From Pannonibacter phragmitetus_B (lineage in GTDB: Bacteria > Pseudomonadota > Alphaproteobacteria > Rhizobiales > Stappiaceae): 64,000 nucleotides of DNA. The position numbers and the translations under genes are program-made. The notes beneath the pieces are model-generated. The model saw nothing but the letters and a program-made list of their open reading frames with translations. It did no database searches and had not been told where the DNA came from. This document shows, piece by piece, positions 17,221 to 23,469 of the stretch. Each line of letters opens with the position of its first letter. Within the stretch, counting starts at the first letter, position 1. The stretch covers positions 1,550,001-1,614,000 of the forward strand of contig NZ_JBNINT010000001.1 of NCBI RefSeq assembly GCF_050510895.1. Reading direction: 5' to 3'.

Positions 17221-18516
17221 ATGATGAAGGACGGCGGACGCCTTGCAGCGGCGATCGAGGTGCTGGGTGAGGTGGAGAGCCGCCGCCGCCCGGTGCAGGA
17301 GGCCCTGAAGGACTGGGGCAATGGCCACCGGTTCGCCGGGTCGGGCGACCGCACCATCATCGGCAATCTGGTGTTCGATGCCCTGCGCCATCAGCTTAGC
17401 CTCGGCTGGCAGATGCGTTCGGGAAGCCCGCGCGCGCTGGCGCTGGCAACCTATGCCCGCCTCTGGGGGCAGGGCGTGCCGCGCCTCATCGAGGTGCTGG
17501 CCGATGACCGCCATGCACCCGAAGCGCTGACTGAAGACGAAATTTCATTCCTCTCCACGGACCGCGAGGAAGCCGCACCTGACCATGTGACGGCCGATGT
17601 GCCTGAATGGCTGTGGCCGATGTTCACCGATGCCTTTGGCGCGGCAGCCGTCGCCGAAGGGCAGGCGCTTGCAGCCCGTGCGCCGATTGATCTGCGGGTC
17701 AACACGCTGAAGGCCACGCGGGAAAAGGTGCTGAAACGCCTCGGCGAAGAGGGCGCGGTGGAAACCGGCCTGTCGCCGCAGGGCTTGCGCATTGCCCCGC
17801 GTCCCGGCGCCGCCCGCATGCCGCATGTGCAGGCGGAAGAGGGCTATCGCAAGGGCTGGTTCGAGCTTCAGGACGAGGCCAGCCAGCTGGCGGCGCTCAT
17901 TGCAGCTCCAAAGCCCGGCGAACAGGTACTGGATTTGTGCGCCGGTGGCGGCGGCAAGACGCTGGCGCTCGCGGCTCTCATGGAGAACCGGGGGCAGATC
18001 TATGCCTATGATTCCGACCGGTTGCGCCTTGCGCCCATTCATGAGCGTCTTGCCCGTGCAGGGGCGCGCAATGTGCAGGTGCGTGATCCCAAGTCGTCCT
18101 CGCTTGAGGATCTGGAAGGGCAGATGGATCTGGTCTTCGTCGATGCACCTTGTACGGGTACGGGCGTGTGGCGTCGGCGGCCTGATTCCAAGTGGCGCCT
18201 GACCGAAAAGGCTCTTGGTGAGCGCATGGAAGATCAGGCCCGCGTGCTGGATACGGCGGCGCGTTTCGTCAAACCGGGCGGGCGGCTGGTCTATGCCACC
18301 TGTTCGCTGCTGCCGCAGGAAAACGGTGGCCAGATCGAGGCTTTCCTTGGGCGTGACAGCCGGTTTGAGAAAGGTTCGGCGGCTGCGTCCTTTACAGCTG
18401 CGCTGCCGGGCAAGGCTCTTCCAGCCCACACCACCGCTGAAGGGCATCTGGTGCTCTCCCCGGCTTCAACCTCGACGGATGGTTTCTTCGTTTCCGTGTT
18501 GCGCCGCAAGGCTTGA
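17221..18516 (+). CDS. rsmB: RsmB/NOP-family rRNA (cytosine-5) methyltransferase
   Basis: m5C methyltransferase of the 16S rRNA RsmB type, ~431 residues. The ATG at 17221 has GGAG about six bases upstream, better than the in-frame Met at 17185. An N-terminal NusB-like helical region is followed by the SAM domain, with motif I LDLCAGGGGKTLALA, the Cys in DAPCTGTGVWRRRPDSKWRL (motif IV), and the nucleophile Cys in YATCSLLPQENG (motif VI). The position straight after guaB is common in Rhizobiales. The exact target base is not provable from sequence. Confidence 0.9.
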   Translation: MMKDGGRLAAAIEVLGEVESRRRPVQEALKDWGNGHRFAGSGDRTIIGNLVFDALRHQLSLGWQMRSGSPRALALATYARLWGQGVPRLIEVLADDRHAPEALTEDEISFLSTDREEAAPDHVTADVPEWLWPMFTDAFGAAAVAEGQALAARAPIDLRVNTLKATREKVLKRLGEEGAVETGLSPQGLRIAPRPGAARMPHVQAEEGYRKGWFELQDEASQLAALIAAPKPGEQVLDLCAGGGGKTLALAALMENRGQIYAYDSDRLRLAPIHERLARAGARNVQVRDPKSSSLEDLEGQMDLVFVDAPCTGTGVWRRRPDSKWRLTEKALGERMEDQARVLDTAARFVKPGGRLVYATCSLLPQENGGQIEAFLGRDSRFEKGSAAASFTAALPGKALPAHTTAEGHLVLSPASTSTDGFFVSVLRRKA

Positions 18517-18680
18517 ACCGGTCAGATCCGCCGCGCTGATGTCAACATCTTCGCGGCGGCATCCCGTTGATTACGTATCGTTACAATTGGATACGCGCAC
18601 GGACAGTAGCAGGTGCTATGGAATCTGGAGCCAAAGGCAACCGCGATCAGGCGGTGCCCGATAGCCAAAGGTTTCCTGCC

Positions 18681-19181
18681 ATGCGTGATCTTCTCTTCAA
18701 ATGGGCAACCCCTCTGACTGCGGGGTTGTTTCTTGTCTCCACCATTTCCGGTGTGGCTCTTTTCTTCGGCTGGCAGTCCGGCCTCTTCCACGAGATGCAT
18801 GAAGTGCTGTCCATGGTGCTGCTGGCGCCTGTGGCCGTTCACCTGTGGCGCAACTGGAAGCCGATGCTATGCTACTTCCGCCGTGCCGCCATGCCGCTGG
18901 CGCTGGTGGGAAGTCTTGCCGCAGGCGGGTTCTTTGCGGCTGAAGCCTTGACTGGGCCGGGCCGCAGCGGCAATCCGGCTATGGCCATGGTTGCGGCTAT
19001 TCAGAAGGCGCCCCTGTCTGCTGTGGCGCCGGTTCTTGGCCTTGAGGAAGCTGCGCTGATCGCCAGGCTTGATGCGGCAGGCATCGCGGGAGCTTCCGGT
19101 GATGACACGTTGTCAGGCCTTGCCAGCAGCCATGGTGAATCTTCCATGGCCATGCTTGCCAAGGCGGTGAAAGCACCCTGA
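18681..19181 (+). CDS. DUF4405 domain membrane protein
   Basis: A small integral membrane protein, ~166 residues from the Met at 18681 (an upstream Met at 18618 is possible). Hydrophobic helices lie at about residues 8-28 (LTAGLFLVSTISGVALFF), 40-57 and 68-88. The HEMHEVLSMVLLAPVAVHLW segment with its spaced histidines is the DUF4405 hallmark and could bind heme or a quinol as in cytochrome b-like folds. The C-terminal ~60 residues are Ala/Gly-rich with a DUF4405-type tail (LDAAGIAGASGDDTLSGLAS). It is convergent with the peptide precursor cluster. No partner dehydrogenase is nearby. Confidence 0.75.
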   Translation: MRDLLFKWATPLTAGLFLVSTISGVALFFGWQSGLFHEMHEVLSMVLLAPVAVHLWRNWKPMLCYFRRAAMPLALVGSLAAGGFFAAEALTGPGRSGNPAMAMVAAIQKAPLSAVAPVLGLEEAALIARLDAAGIAGASGDDTLSGLASSHGESSMAMLAKAVKAP

Positions 19182-19195
19182 TCAGCAGGGAAGCA

Positions 19196-19221
19196 TGCGC
19201 GGCAGATGAAACTGCCGCGCA
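19196..19221. terminator. Bidirectional hairpin between convergent genes
   Basis: Perfect ten-base stem TGCGCGGCAG / CTGCCGCGCA with a six-base loop. It lies between the stop of the DUF4405 gene (plus) and the stop of the last peptide precursor (minus). No clear U-tract on either side. Confidence 0.5.
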
Positions 19222-19284
19222 GTGGAGAGCCGAACCAAAGCCCGCATTACGCCCTGAGATAGCTCGTGCGCCATACGGGTGGTA

Positions 19285-19704
19285 TCACCACCACGATGCG
19301 CCGTAATTGATGTCCCAGACAAAGGACGAGCCTGATCCCGGCGAGGTCGGTAGGACGGCCCATGCGGTGGAAAAATGACCGCCGGTCTGCGGAGGCCTCT
19401 GGAAGACGAAGAAGTTGTTCCCGGCGCCCGAGTTGTTGATCGTGAGGGTGTAGCCGCCCGACGCTGTTGCCAGTTCCTTGTCGGACAGCTCGCCCGGCAG
19501 GGGCGGCAGAACAAGCACCACCTCTCCGGCGGCCTCTTCAATGACGCGGAAGGTCAGATCGTCTTTGGGAGCCAGACCGAAGATTTCGGTGACGGCTTCA
19601 GCGGGGTTGCTGACGAGCCTTGCACGAAACTCTGCATCACTTGCTGCCTTCTCACGCAGGAATGCCTCGCAGGCAAGACGGGCAGGGACGTTTTCTTCGC
19701 TCAT
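19285..19704 (-). CDS. NHLP-leader peptide precursor A (139 aa)
   Basis: RiPP-type precursor with a nitrile-hydratase-like leader. The start is the Met at 19704 (MSEENVPARLACEAFLREKA), not the longer frame. The leader shows the family pattern: FRARLVSNPAEAV, then FRVIEEAAGEVVLVLPPLP, then LSDKELATASGG, with the GG cleavage site at residues 83-84. The core is 55 residues, rich in Gly, Ser, Asn and aromatic residues, with four Trp including a terminal WW, and without Cys. It is the last of five tandem paralogues. No maturation enzyme is in the window. GG-type leaders are usually removed by a peptidase-containing ABC transporter. Confidence 0.85.
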   Translation of the reverse strand: MSEENVPARLACEAFLREKAASDAEFRARLVSNPAEAVTEIFGLAPKDDLTFRVIEEAAGEVVLVLPPLPGELSDKELATASGGYTLTINNSGAGNNFFVFQRPPQTGGHFSTAWAVLPTSPGSGSSFVWDINYGASWW

Positions 19705-19801
19705 GATAAGGTCCTTACGAGAGTTTGACCGGTAAAATGAAGAGATACTGAGGGGCGGCGTCTGACACAGTGGCAAGACCGGGAACCAGAGGCACATGCC
19801 G

Positions 19802-20242
19802 TCACTTGGCCCCGTAAAGCGTGTAGCCTTCCTGCCAGTTGATCTGGTTGGCCTTGAAGGGATCTGCAAACGCCCAGACAGGCGCCGCTGTCCCGGCCCT
19901 CGATTTGATCAGAGTGATGTTGTAGCTGCCACCTGGCGTGGTTGTGGCGAGGTCGTTTGGGTCGATCGAAATGTTGAGCGTGAGCCCGCCTGATGCGGTG
20001 GCCAGCTCCTTGTCGGACAGCTCGTCCGGCAGCGGGGGCAGAACAAAGACGATCTCTTCCGGGCCTTCCTCTATGACGCGGAAACTCACTCCTGCATCCG
20101 GTGCGTCTCCGAACGTGCTGGAAATGGCCTCTGCCGGATCTGCGGTCAGCATTTTACGGAAGGATGGATCTGTGGCTGCTTTTTCGCTCAAGACGGCTTC
20201 AGCTGCAAGGCGTGCCGGCAGGGTCAGGAATTCCTCAGACAT
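19802..20242 (-). CDS. NHLP-leader peptide precursor B (146 aa)
   Basis: Start at the Met at 20242 (MSEEFLTLPARLAAEAVLSE). The leader is nearly identical in pattern to precursor A: FRKMLTADPAEAI, FRVIEEGPEEIVFVLPPLP, LSDKELATASGG. The GG site falls at residues 85-86. The 60-residue core has no Cys, several Thr/Ser (ATTTPGGS), and an aromatic C-terminal part (INWQEGYTLYGAK). The leaders of A and B are the most alike in the set, while the cores differ strongly, the normal pattern for diversified RiPP precursors. Confidence 0.85.
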   Translation of the reverse strand: MSEEFLTLPARLAAEAVLSEKAATDPSFRKMLTADPAEAISSTFGDAPDAGVSFRVIEEGPEEIVFVLPPLPDELSDKELATASGGLTLNISIDPNDLATTTPGGSYNITLIKSRAGTAAPVWAFADPFKANQINWQEGYTLYGAK

Positions 20243-20318
20243 GTGCAATCTCCTGTCCTCCGCAAGGATGAAGTTGAAAGGGCAGGGCAAAGGGAGCTGA
20301 GCAATCTCCCCTTGCCGC

Positions 20319-20663
20319 TCATTTCAGCATGCCAATAACGGCAGGCATGCCAGGTGTCCGGAAACGGTCCAGAACAGAAGCCCAGAAGGACCCTGCGGGC
20401 GGCGCAGCTGCGGCAGGTCCGTATCCGCCGGAGGCGGCGTCCAGTTGCCGGTCGGAGAGCTGATCCACAGCAGCGGGCAGCACGAGCAAGACCTCACCGG
20501 GCACTTCCTCAAGTACACGGAAGATCATGCTATCGGGCAAGGCTGCGCCAAGCGCCGCTGCCGGATCGCGGATGAGTTCGGCGCGGAAGTTTGCGTCAGT
20601 GGCTGCCTTGCTGCGCAGAGCGGCCTCGCAGGCGACGCGGGTTTCCAGAGTTTTGCTGGTCAT
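20319..20663 (-). CDS. NHLP-leader peptide precursor C (114 aa)
   Basis: The shortest of the five. The leader runs over residues 1-80 (FRAELIRDPAAALGAALP, FRVLEEVPGEVLLVLPAA, LSDRQLDAASGG). The 34-residue core begins with an Ala/Pro-rich stretch, has no Cys, and ends VIGMLK, similar to the VIGNMR end of precursor E. It lies 25 bases downstream of precursor D, so probably on the same transcript. In the NHLP family the leader folds like the nitrile hydratase alpha-subunit N-terminus and is recognised by the modifying enzyme. Confidence 0.83.
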   Translation of the reverse strand: MTSKTLETRVACEAALRSKAATDANFRAELIRDPAAALGAALPDSMIFRVLEEVPGEVLLVLPAAVDQLSDRQLDAASGGYGPAAAAPPAGSFWASVLDRFRTPGMPAVIGMLK

Positions 20664-20688
20664 GATGCCGTGCTTTCAAAGGATGAGA

Positions 20689-21072
20689 TCAGGTGCGGCG
20701 GAAAGGAAACCAGCCTGTGTAAAGTGTGGGCCAGCCCATGGCGTTGTTGCCGCCGCCGGGGAGTTTGACGTTGGCCTGGGTGACGGAATCGGTCACCTGC
20801 GCATTCACAACCGCGCCAAAGCCGCCTGCAACGTCTTCAAGTTCCTTGCCCGACAGCTCATCAGCAGTGGCAGGCAGGACCAGAGACACTTCGCCCGGCT
20901 TTTCCTCGATGATGCGGATGGAAATGCCCGGCTGCACTGCGATGCCGAACGCTGCTTCCAGAGCCGCTGCCGGGTTCGCCGTCAGCGCTGTACGGAAGGC
21001 CGTATCTGTTGCTGCCTTTTCCTGGATGGCCGCTTCAAGTTCAAGACGGTTGGTGATGGGTGTGTTTGCCAT
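20689..21072 (-). CDS. NHLP-leader peptide precursor D (127 aa)
   Basis: The leader (residues 1-84) contains FRTALTANPAAALEAAFG, IRIIEEKPGEVSLVLPAT and LSGKELEDVAGG. The 43-residue core has no Cys; it has a Gly/Asn stretch (KLPGGGNNAMGW) and an aromatic, basic end (TGWFPFRRT). The IEEKPGE block links it most closely to precursor E, so D/E and A/B look like separate duplications. Confidence 0.84.
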   Translation of the reverse strand: MANTPITNRLELEAAIQEKAATDTAFRTALTANPAAALEAAFGIAVQPGISIRIIEEKPGEVSLVLPATADELSGKELEDVAGGFGAVVNAQVTDSVTQANVKLPGGGNNAMGWPTLYTGWFPFRRT

Positions 21073-21108
21073 GTCTGTCTTACCTTTGTTTCTTGCCGGA
21101 AGAGGGGA

Positions 21109-21492
21109 TCAGCGCATGTTGCCAATGACCTTCCAGTTGCCCTTGGCAGCGTTGTTGATATGGCTGACCAGAGTGTCGAAGGCTGCCTGGCGGGCGGGCG
21201 AGTTGAGGAAGGCCATGATCTCGGCCTGCGAAGGCATGCCGCCGGCGACTTGGTCGAGGTCCCGCTCGGACAGCTCATCCGCGTTGGTGATTGCTGGCAG
21301 AACCAGAACCACTTCTCCCGGTTTTTCTTCGATGACCCGGAGCTGAAAGGCGGGAACGTCCTGCGCTCCGAAAATCTCTTCAAGCAGCGGTTTCGTGTCC
21401 GTCATGAGCATGTTGCGGAAGGCGGGGTCCTGATCAGCCCTTGTGCGAAGTGCTGCCTCCAGGGTCTGGCGGGCATCCAGCATCATGTCCAT
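21109..21492 (-). CDS. NHLP-leader peptide precursor E (127 aa), first of the cluster
   Basis: First gene of the minus-strand cluster. The start at 21492 has GGAGA about nine bases upstream; further Met codons at residues 3 and 4 are possible. The leader is residues 1-85 (FRNMLMTDTKPLLEEIFG, LRVIEEKPGEVVLVLPAI, LSERDLDQVAGG). The 42-residue core is amphipathic and helix-like (AEIMAFLNSPARQAAF), has no Cys, and contains one His and one Trp. Being first behind the ~400-base spacer with two inverted palindromic elements, it probably follows the cluster promoter. Confidence 0.84.
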   Translation of the reverse strand: MDMMLDARQTLEAALRTRADQDPAFRNMLMTDTKPLLEEIFGAQDVPAFQLRVIEEKPGEVVLVLPAITNADELSERDLDQVAGGMPSQAEIMAFLNSPARQAAFDTLVSHINNAAKGNWKVIGNMR

Positions 21493-21662
21493 CGGTCTTG
21501 TCTCCGTGCAGTTTGATGTGGCACCACATTACCGGCAGCAGAGAGGGGCCGGAGAGATAGACCTTGAAAGTTCCGTCAAGATGGAGATGGCGAACGTTCA
21601 AAGGCATGTGCCGCATGATCGCGCCATGCCCCAAGTTTACAATGCATCGAGCCATCCCATTT

Positions 21663-21794
21663 CGTCATGCCATGGCTCGGCCATGGCATCCACTGCGTGG
21701 GCTTTCCATGCAGGCAGTCCGCCGATTGTACTGCAACACGCCGCCGCGTAGTGAGGGCAGGGTACGGCTGCCATGATCAAGTCATGGCATGACG
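21663..21794. promoter_or_regulatory. Pair of inverted 26-bp palindromic elements upstream of the precursor cluster
   Basis: Two dyads with the same geometry: TGCCATGG-N5-CCATGGCA at 21668-21688 and TGCCATGA-N5-TCATGGCA at 21769-21789. Each is flanked by CGTCA on one side. In opposite orientation the two 26-base units agree at all but a few transition positions in the centre. They lie about 175 and 280 bases ahead of the first precursor gene and behind rpmG. They could be a double operator for a dimeric regulator or a REP-type inverted pair. The rest of the 21493-21906 spacer shows only the rpmG terminator. Confidence 0.55.
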
Positions 21795-21820
21795 GAGGGT
21801 GAAAGGGAGTTTGCAAACAG

Positions 21821-21857
21821 CAAGAAACCCGCAAAGCGATGCCTTGCGGGTTTCTTG
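21821..21857 (-). terminator. rpmG terminator hairpin
   Basis: Perfect 14-base stem (CAAGAAACCCGCAA / TTGCGGGTTTCTTG) with a nine-base loop, 50 bases past the rpmG stop. The GC core followed by TTTCTTG on the minus strand suits a Rho-independent terminator. Confidence 0.75.
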
Positions 21858-21906
21858 AAGGAAGATCATGTCCTGCGCTCTGCCATGCCAGGCGGAGCAG
21901 CGCGGA

Positions 21907-22074
21907 TTACTTGATCTTGGTTTCCTTGAACTCGACGTGCTTCTTCGCAACCGGGTCATACTTCCGCATGGACATCTTCTCGGTCATGGTGCGGGAGTTC
22001 TTCTTGGTCACGTAGAAGAAACCGGTGTCAGCGGTGGAAAGCAGCTTGATTTTGATGGTGGTCGCCTTGGCCAT
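21907..22074 (-). CDS. rpmG: 50S ribosomal protein L33
   Basis: A 55-residue gene. It reads MAKATTIKIKLLSTADTGFF, then YVTKKNSRTMTEKM and KYDPVAKKHVEFKETKIK. This is the cysteine-free alphaproteobacterial L33 form, which does not bind zinc. The length is exactly as expected. It is first in the rpmG-nudix-DUF983-rnr-topA neighbourhood and has its own terminator downstream. Confidence 0.96.
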   Translation of the reverse strand: MAKATTIKIKLLSTADTGFFYVTKKNSRTMTEKMSMRKYDPVAKKHVEFKETKIK

Positions 22075-22238
22075 AGCCTTCGATCCTGTTCTGGTTAGTC
22101 CGGCAAACGCTCAATGCGGCCAGTCTCTGGCGCCCTTTGAGTTCGCTGCGGTGTCACGAAATCAGGGCGCAAACTACTCATAAGCCAGCCAAAGTCAAGC
22201 TCTGGCGCGGGCTACCCGCAAAAATCCCCGGCAATGGC

Positions 22239-22985
22239 TCAGATCAGCTCCCGGGCGAAGCCGTTTCCACGCGCAAAATAGAGCGGAACCGGTGTTTCTG
22301 GTGCCAGATCCGGGTCATGTGCAAGCCTTTCGGCAAGATCGGAGAGAATCTTCTGGGTGATGATGGGCAGGTCCGCATCGCGCGTTTCGTCCAGCGTCAG
22401 CCAGGCAATGTCCTCAAGCTCGCCCGAAGGTCCGGTGCCCTGCGGCAGGCGGTCCGCGATTCCATCGGCGAAGACGGCCAGAAAACGGGTGTCAAAGCGG
22501 CGTGAACGGCCCGGCGGCGTGATGGCGCGGGCGATCATCCGCACGGGCGACAGGTCCAGTTCGATGCCCCGCTCTGAAAAGGCCTGAAAATCGCCTTTTG
22601 CGGGCCACTGGCGCCCGGTTTGACGGCCAATGAACAACCCGGCCTCTTCGTATGTCTCGCGCACAGCGGCCACTGCCAGCGCCTTAAGGCGCGACGGTGT
22701 CAGCTTGCCGCCCTTCGGCAGCACAGTGAGTTTGCGCTCCACCTCCGGGTGATAGCTGGAAGAGACAGCCACACGGGAATCGCCCGGATCAACCCGCCCG
22801 CCGGGGAAGACGAACTTGCCCGGCATGAAGGTGTGGCGCCGGTGACGCTTGCCCATGAGAACGCGCAAGGGGCCACCGCTGCGGTCAAGGATCAGCAGCG
22901 TCGAGGCATCCTTGGGACGGATGTAGGCGTGGCCGGTGTGGGTCTGGGCTTCCTTGTGGAGGGCGGCAAGGCCTTCGTCGCTCAT
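22239..22985 (-). CDS. NUDIX hydrolase
   Basis: A 248-residue NUDIX-fold hydrolase of a nucleoside diphosphate-linked substrate. The fold starts at ASTLLILDRSGGPLRVLMGK; FPGGRVDPGDS precedes the helix, and the Nudix box core is AVRETYEEAGLFIG, with the REx2EE metal ligands. Between them is a ~45-residue insertion. The long C-terminal part (ELEDIAWLTLDETRDADLP) is typical of the alphaproteobacterial type found beside rpmG and rnr. It is transcribed with DUF983 and rnr, 15 bases downstream of the DUF983 stop. Substrate cannot be told. Confidence 0.9.
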   Translation of the reverse strand: MSDEGLAALHKEAQTHTGHAYIRPKDASTLLILDRSGGPLRVLMGKRHRRHTFMPGKFVFPGGRVDPGDSRVAVSSSYHPEVERKLTVLPKGGKLTPSRLKALAVAAVRETYEEAGLFIGRQTGRQWPAKGDFQAFSERGIELDLSPVRMIARAITPPGRSRRFDTRFLAVFADGIADRLPQGTGPSGELEDIAWLTLDETRDADLPIITQKILSDLAERLAHDPDLAPETPVPLYFARGNGFARELI

Positions 22986-23000
22986 GTCAGACTCAGCTTC

Positions 23001-23467
23001 TCAGGGGCTGCGGTGGCTGGCAGCGGGATCAGGTTCGGGCAGGTCTTCGATGGATTCGGGGTCGAAGCCATGCATGTAGAGCGCCCATTGAAGCCCGATC
23101 AGAGCACCTTTGACTGGCCGCAGGAAGCCCAATGAAAGGATGACCGTCAGCGGCAGCCACAGGGCCATGTGGATCCACACGGCCGGACGCCATGCAAATT
23201 CAACCACCATCATGGCCGGTACAATGATGTGTCCGACGATGGTTATGGTGAAATAGGGCGGGGCATCATCGGCGCGCTGGTGGTGCAGTTGCTCGCCGCA
23301 TACCGTGCAGGCCGGGTTCACCGTCAGATAGCCGGTGAAGATCTTTCCCTCGCCGCAGGCCGGACACCGGCACGCAAAGCCACGCAGGATGGATTGTCCC
23401 ACGTTGCGCTTCGGCTTTTCGACAACAGGTTCGTCAGGGCCTTCCCCGTCAGATACTGCAAGCCCAT
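23001..23467 (-). CDS. DUF983 zinc-ribbon membrane protein (N-terminal frameshift)
   Basis: A small inner-membrane protein. A four-Cys zinc ribbon (CRCPACGEGKIF ... CTVCGEQL) is followed by two transmembrane helices (FTITIVGHIIVPAMMVVEF and a second over LWLPLTVILSLGFL) and a conserved VKGALIGLQWALYMHG. The in-frame start would have to lie inside rnr. Instead an ATG two bases after the rnr stop (23467), with the GGAGGGGG of the rnr tail as ribosome-binding site, gives MGLQYLTGEGPDEPVVEKPK if one G is added to the G4 run near 23447. I take that as the true start. DUF983 function is unknown. Confidence 0.82.
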
Positions 23468-23469
23468 AA

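Noticed and set aside
19285..21492. Nitrile hydratase subunits
   Set aside because: Only the leader-like N-terminal pattern with a GG site is present; there is no metal-binding claw motif, and the C-terminal parts are short and variable.
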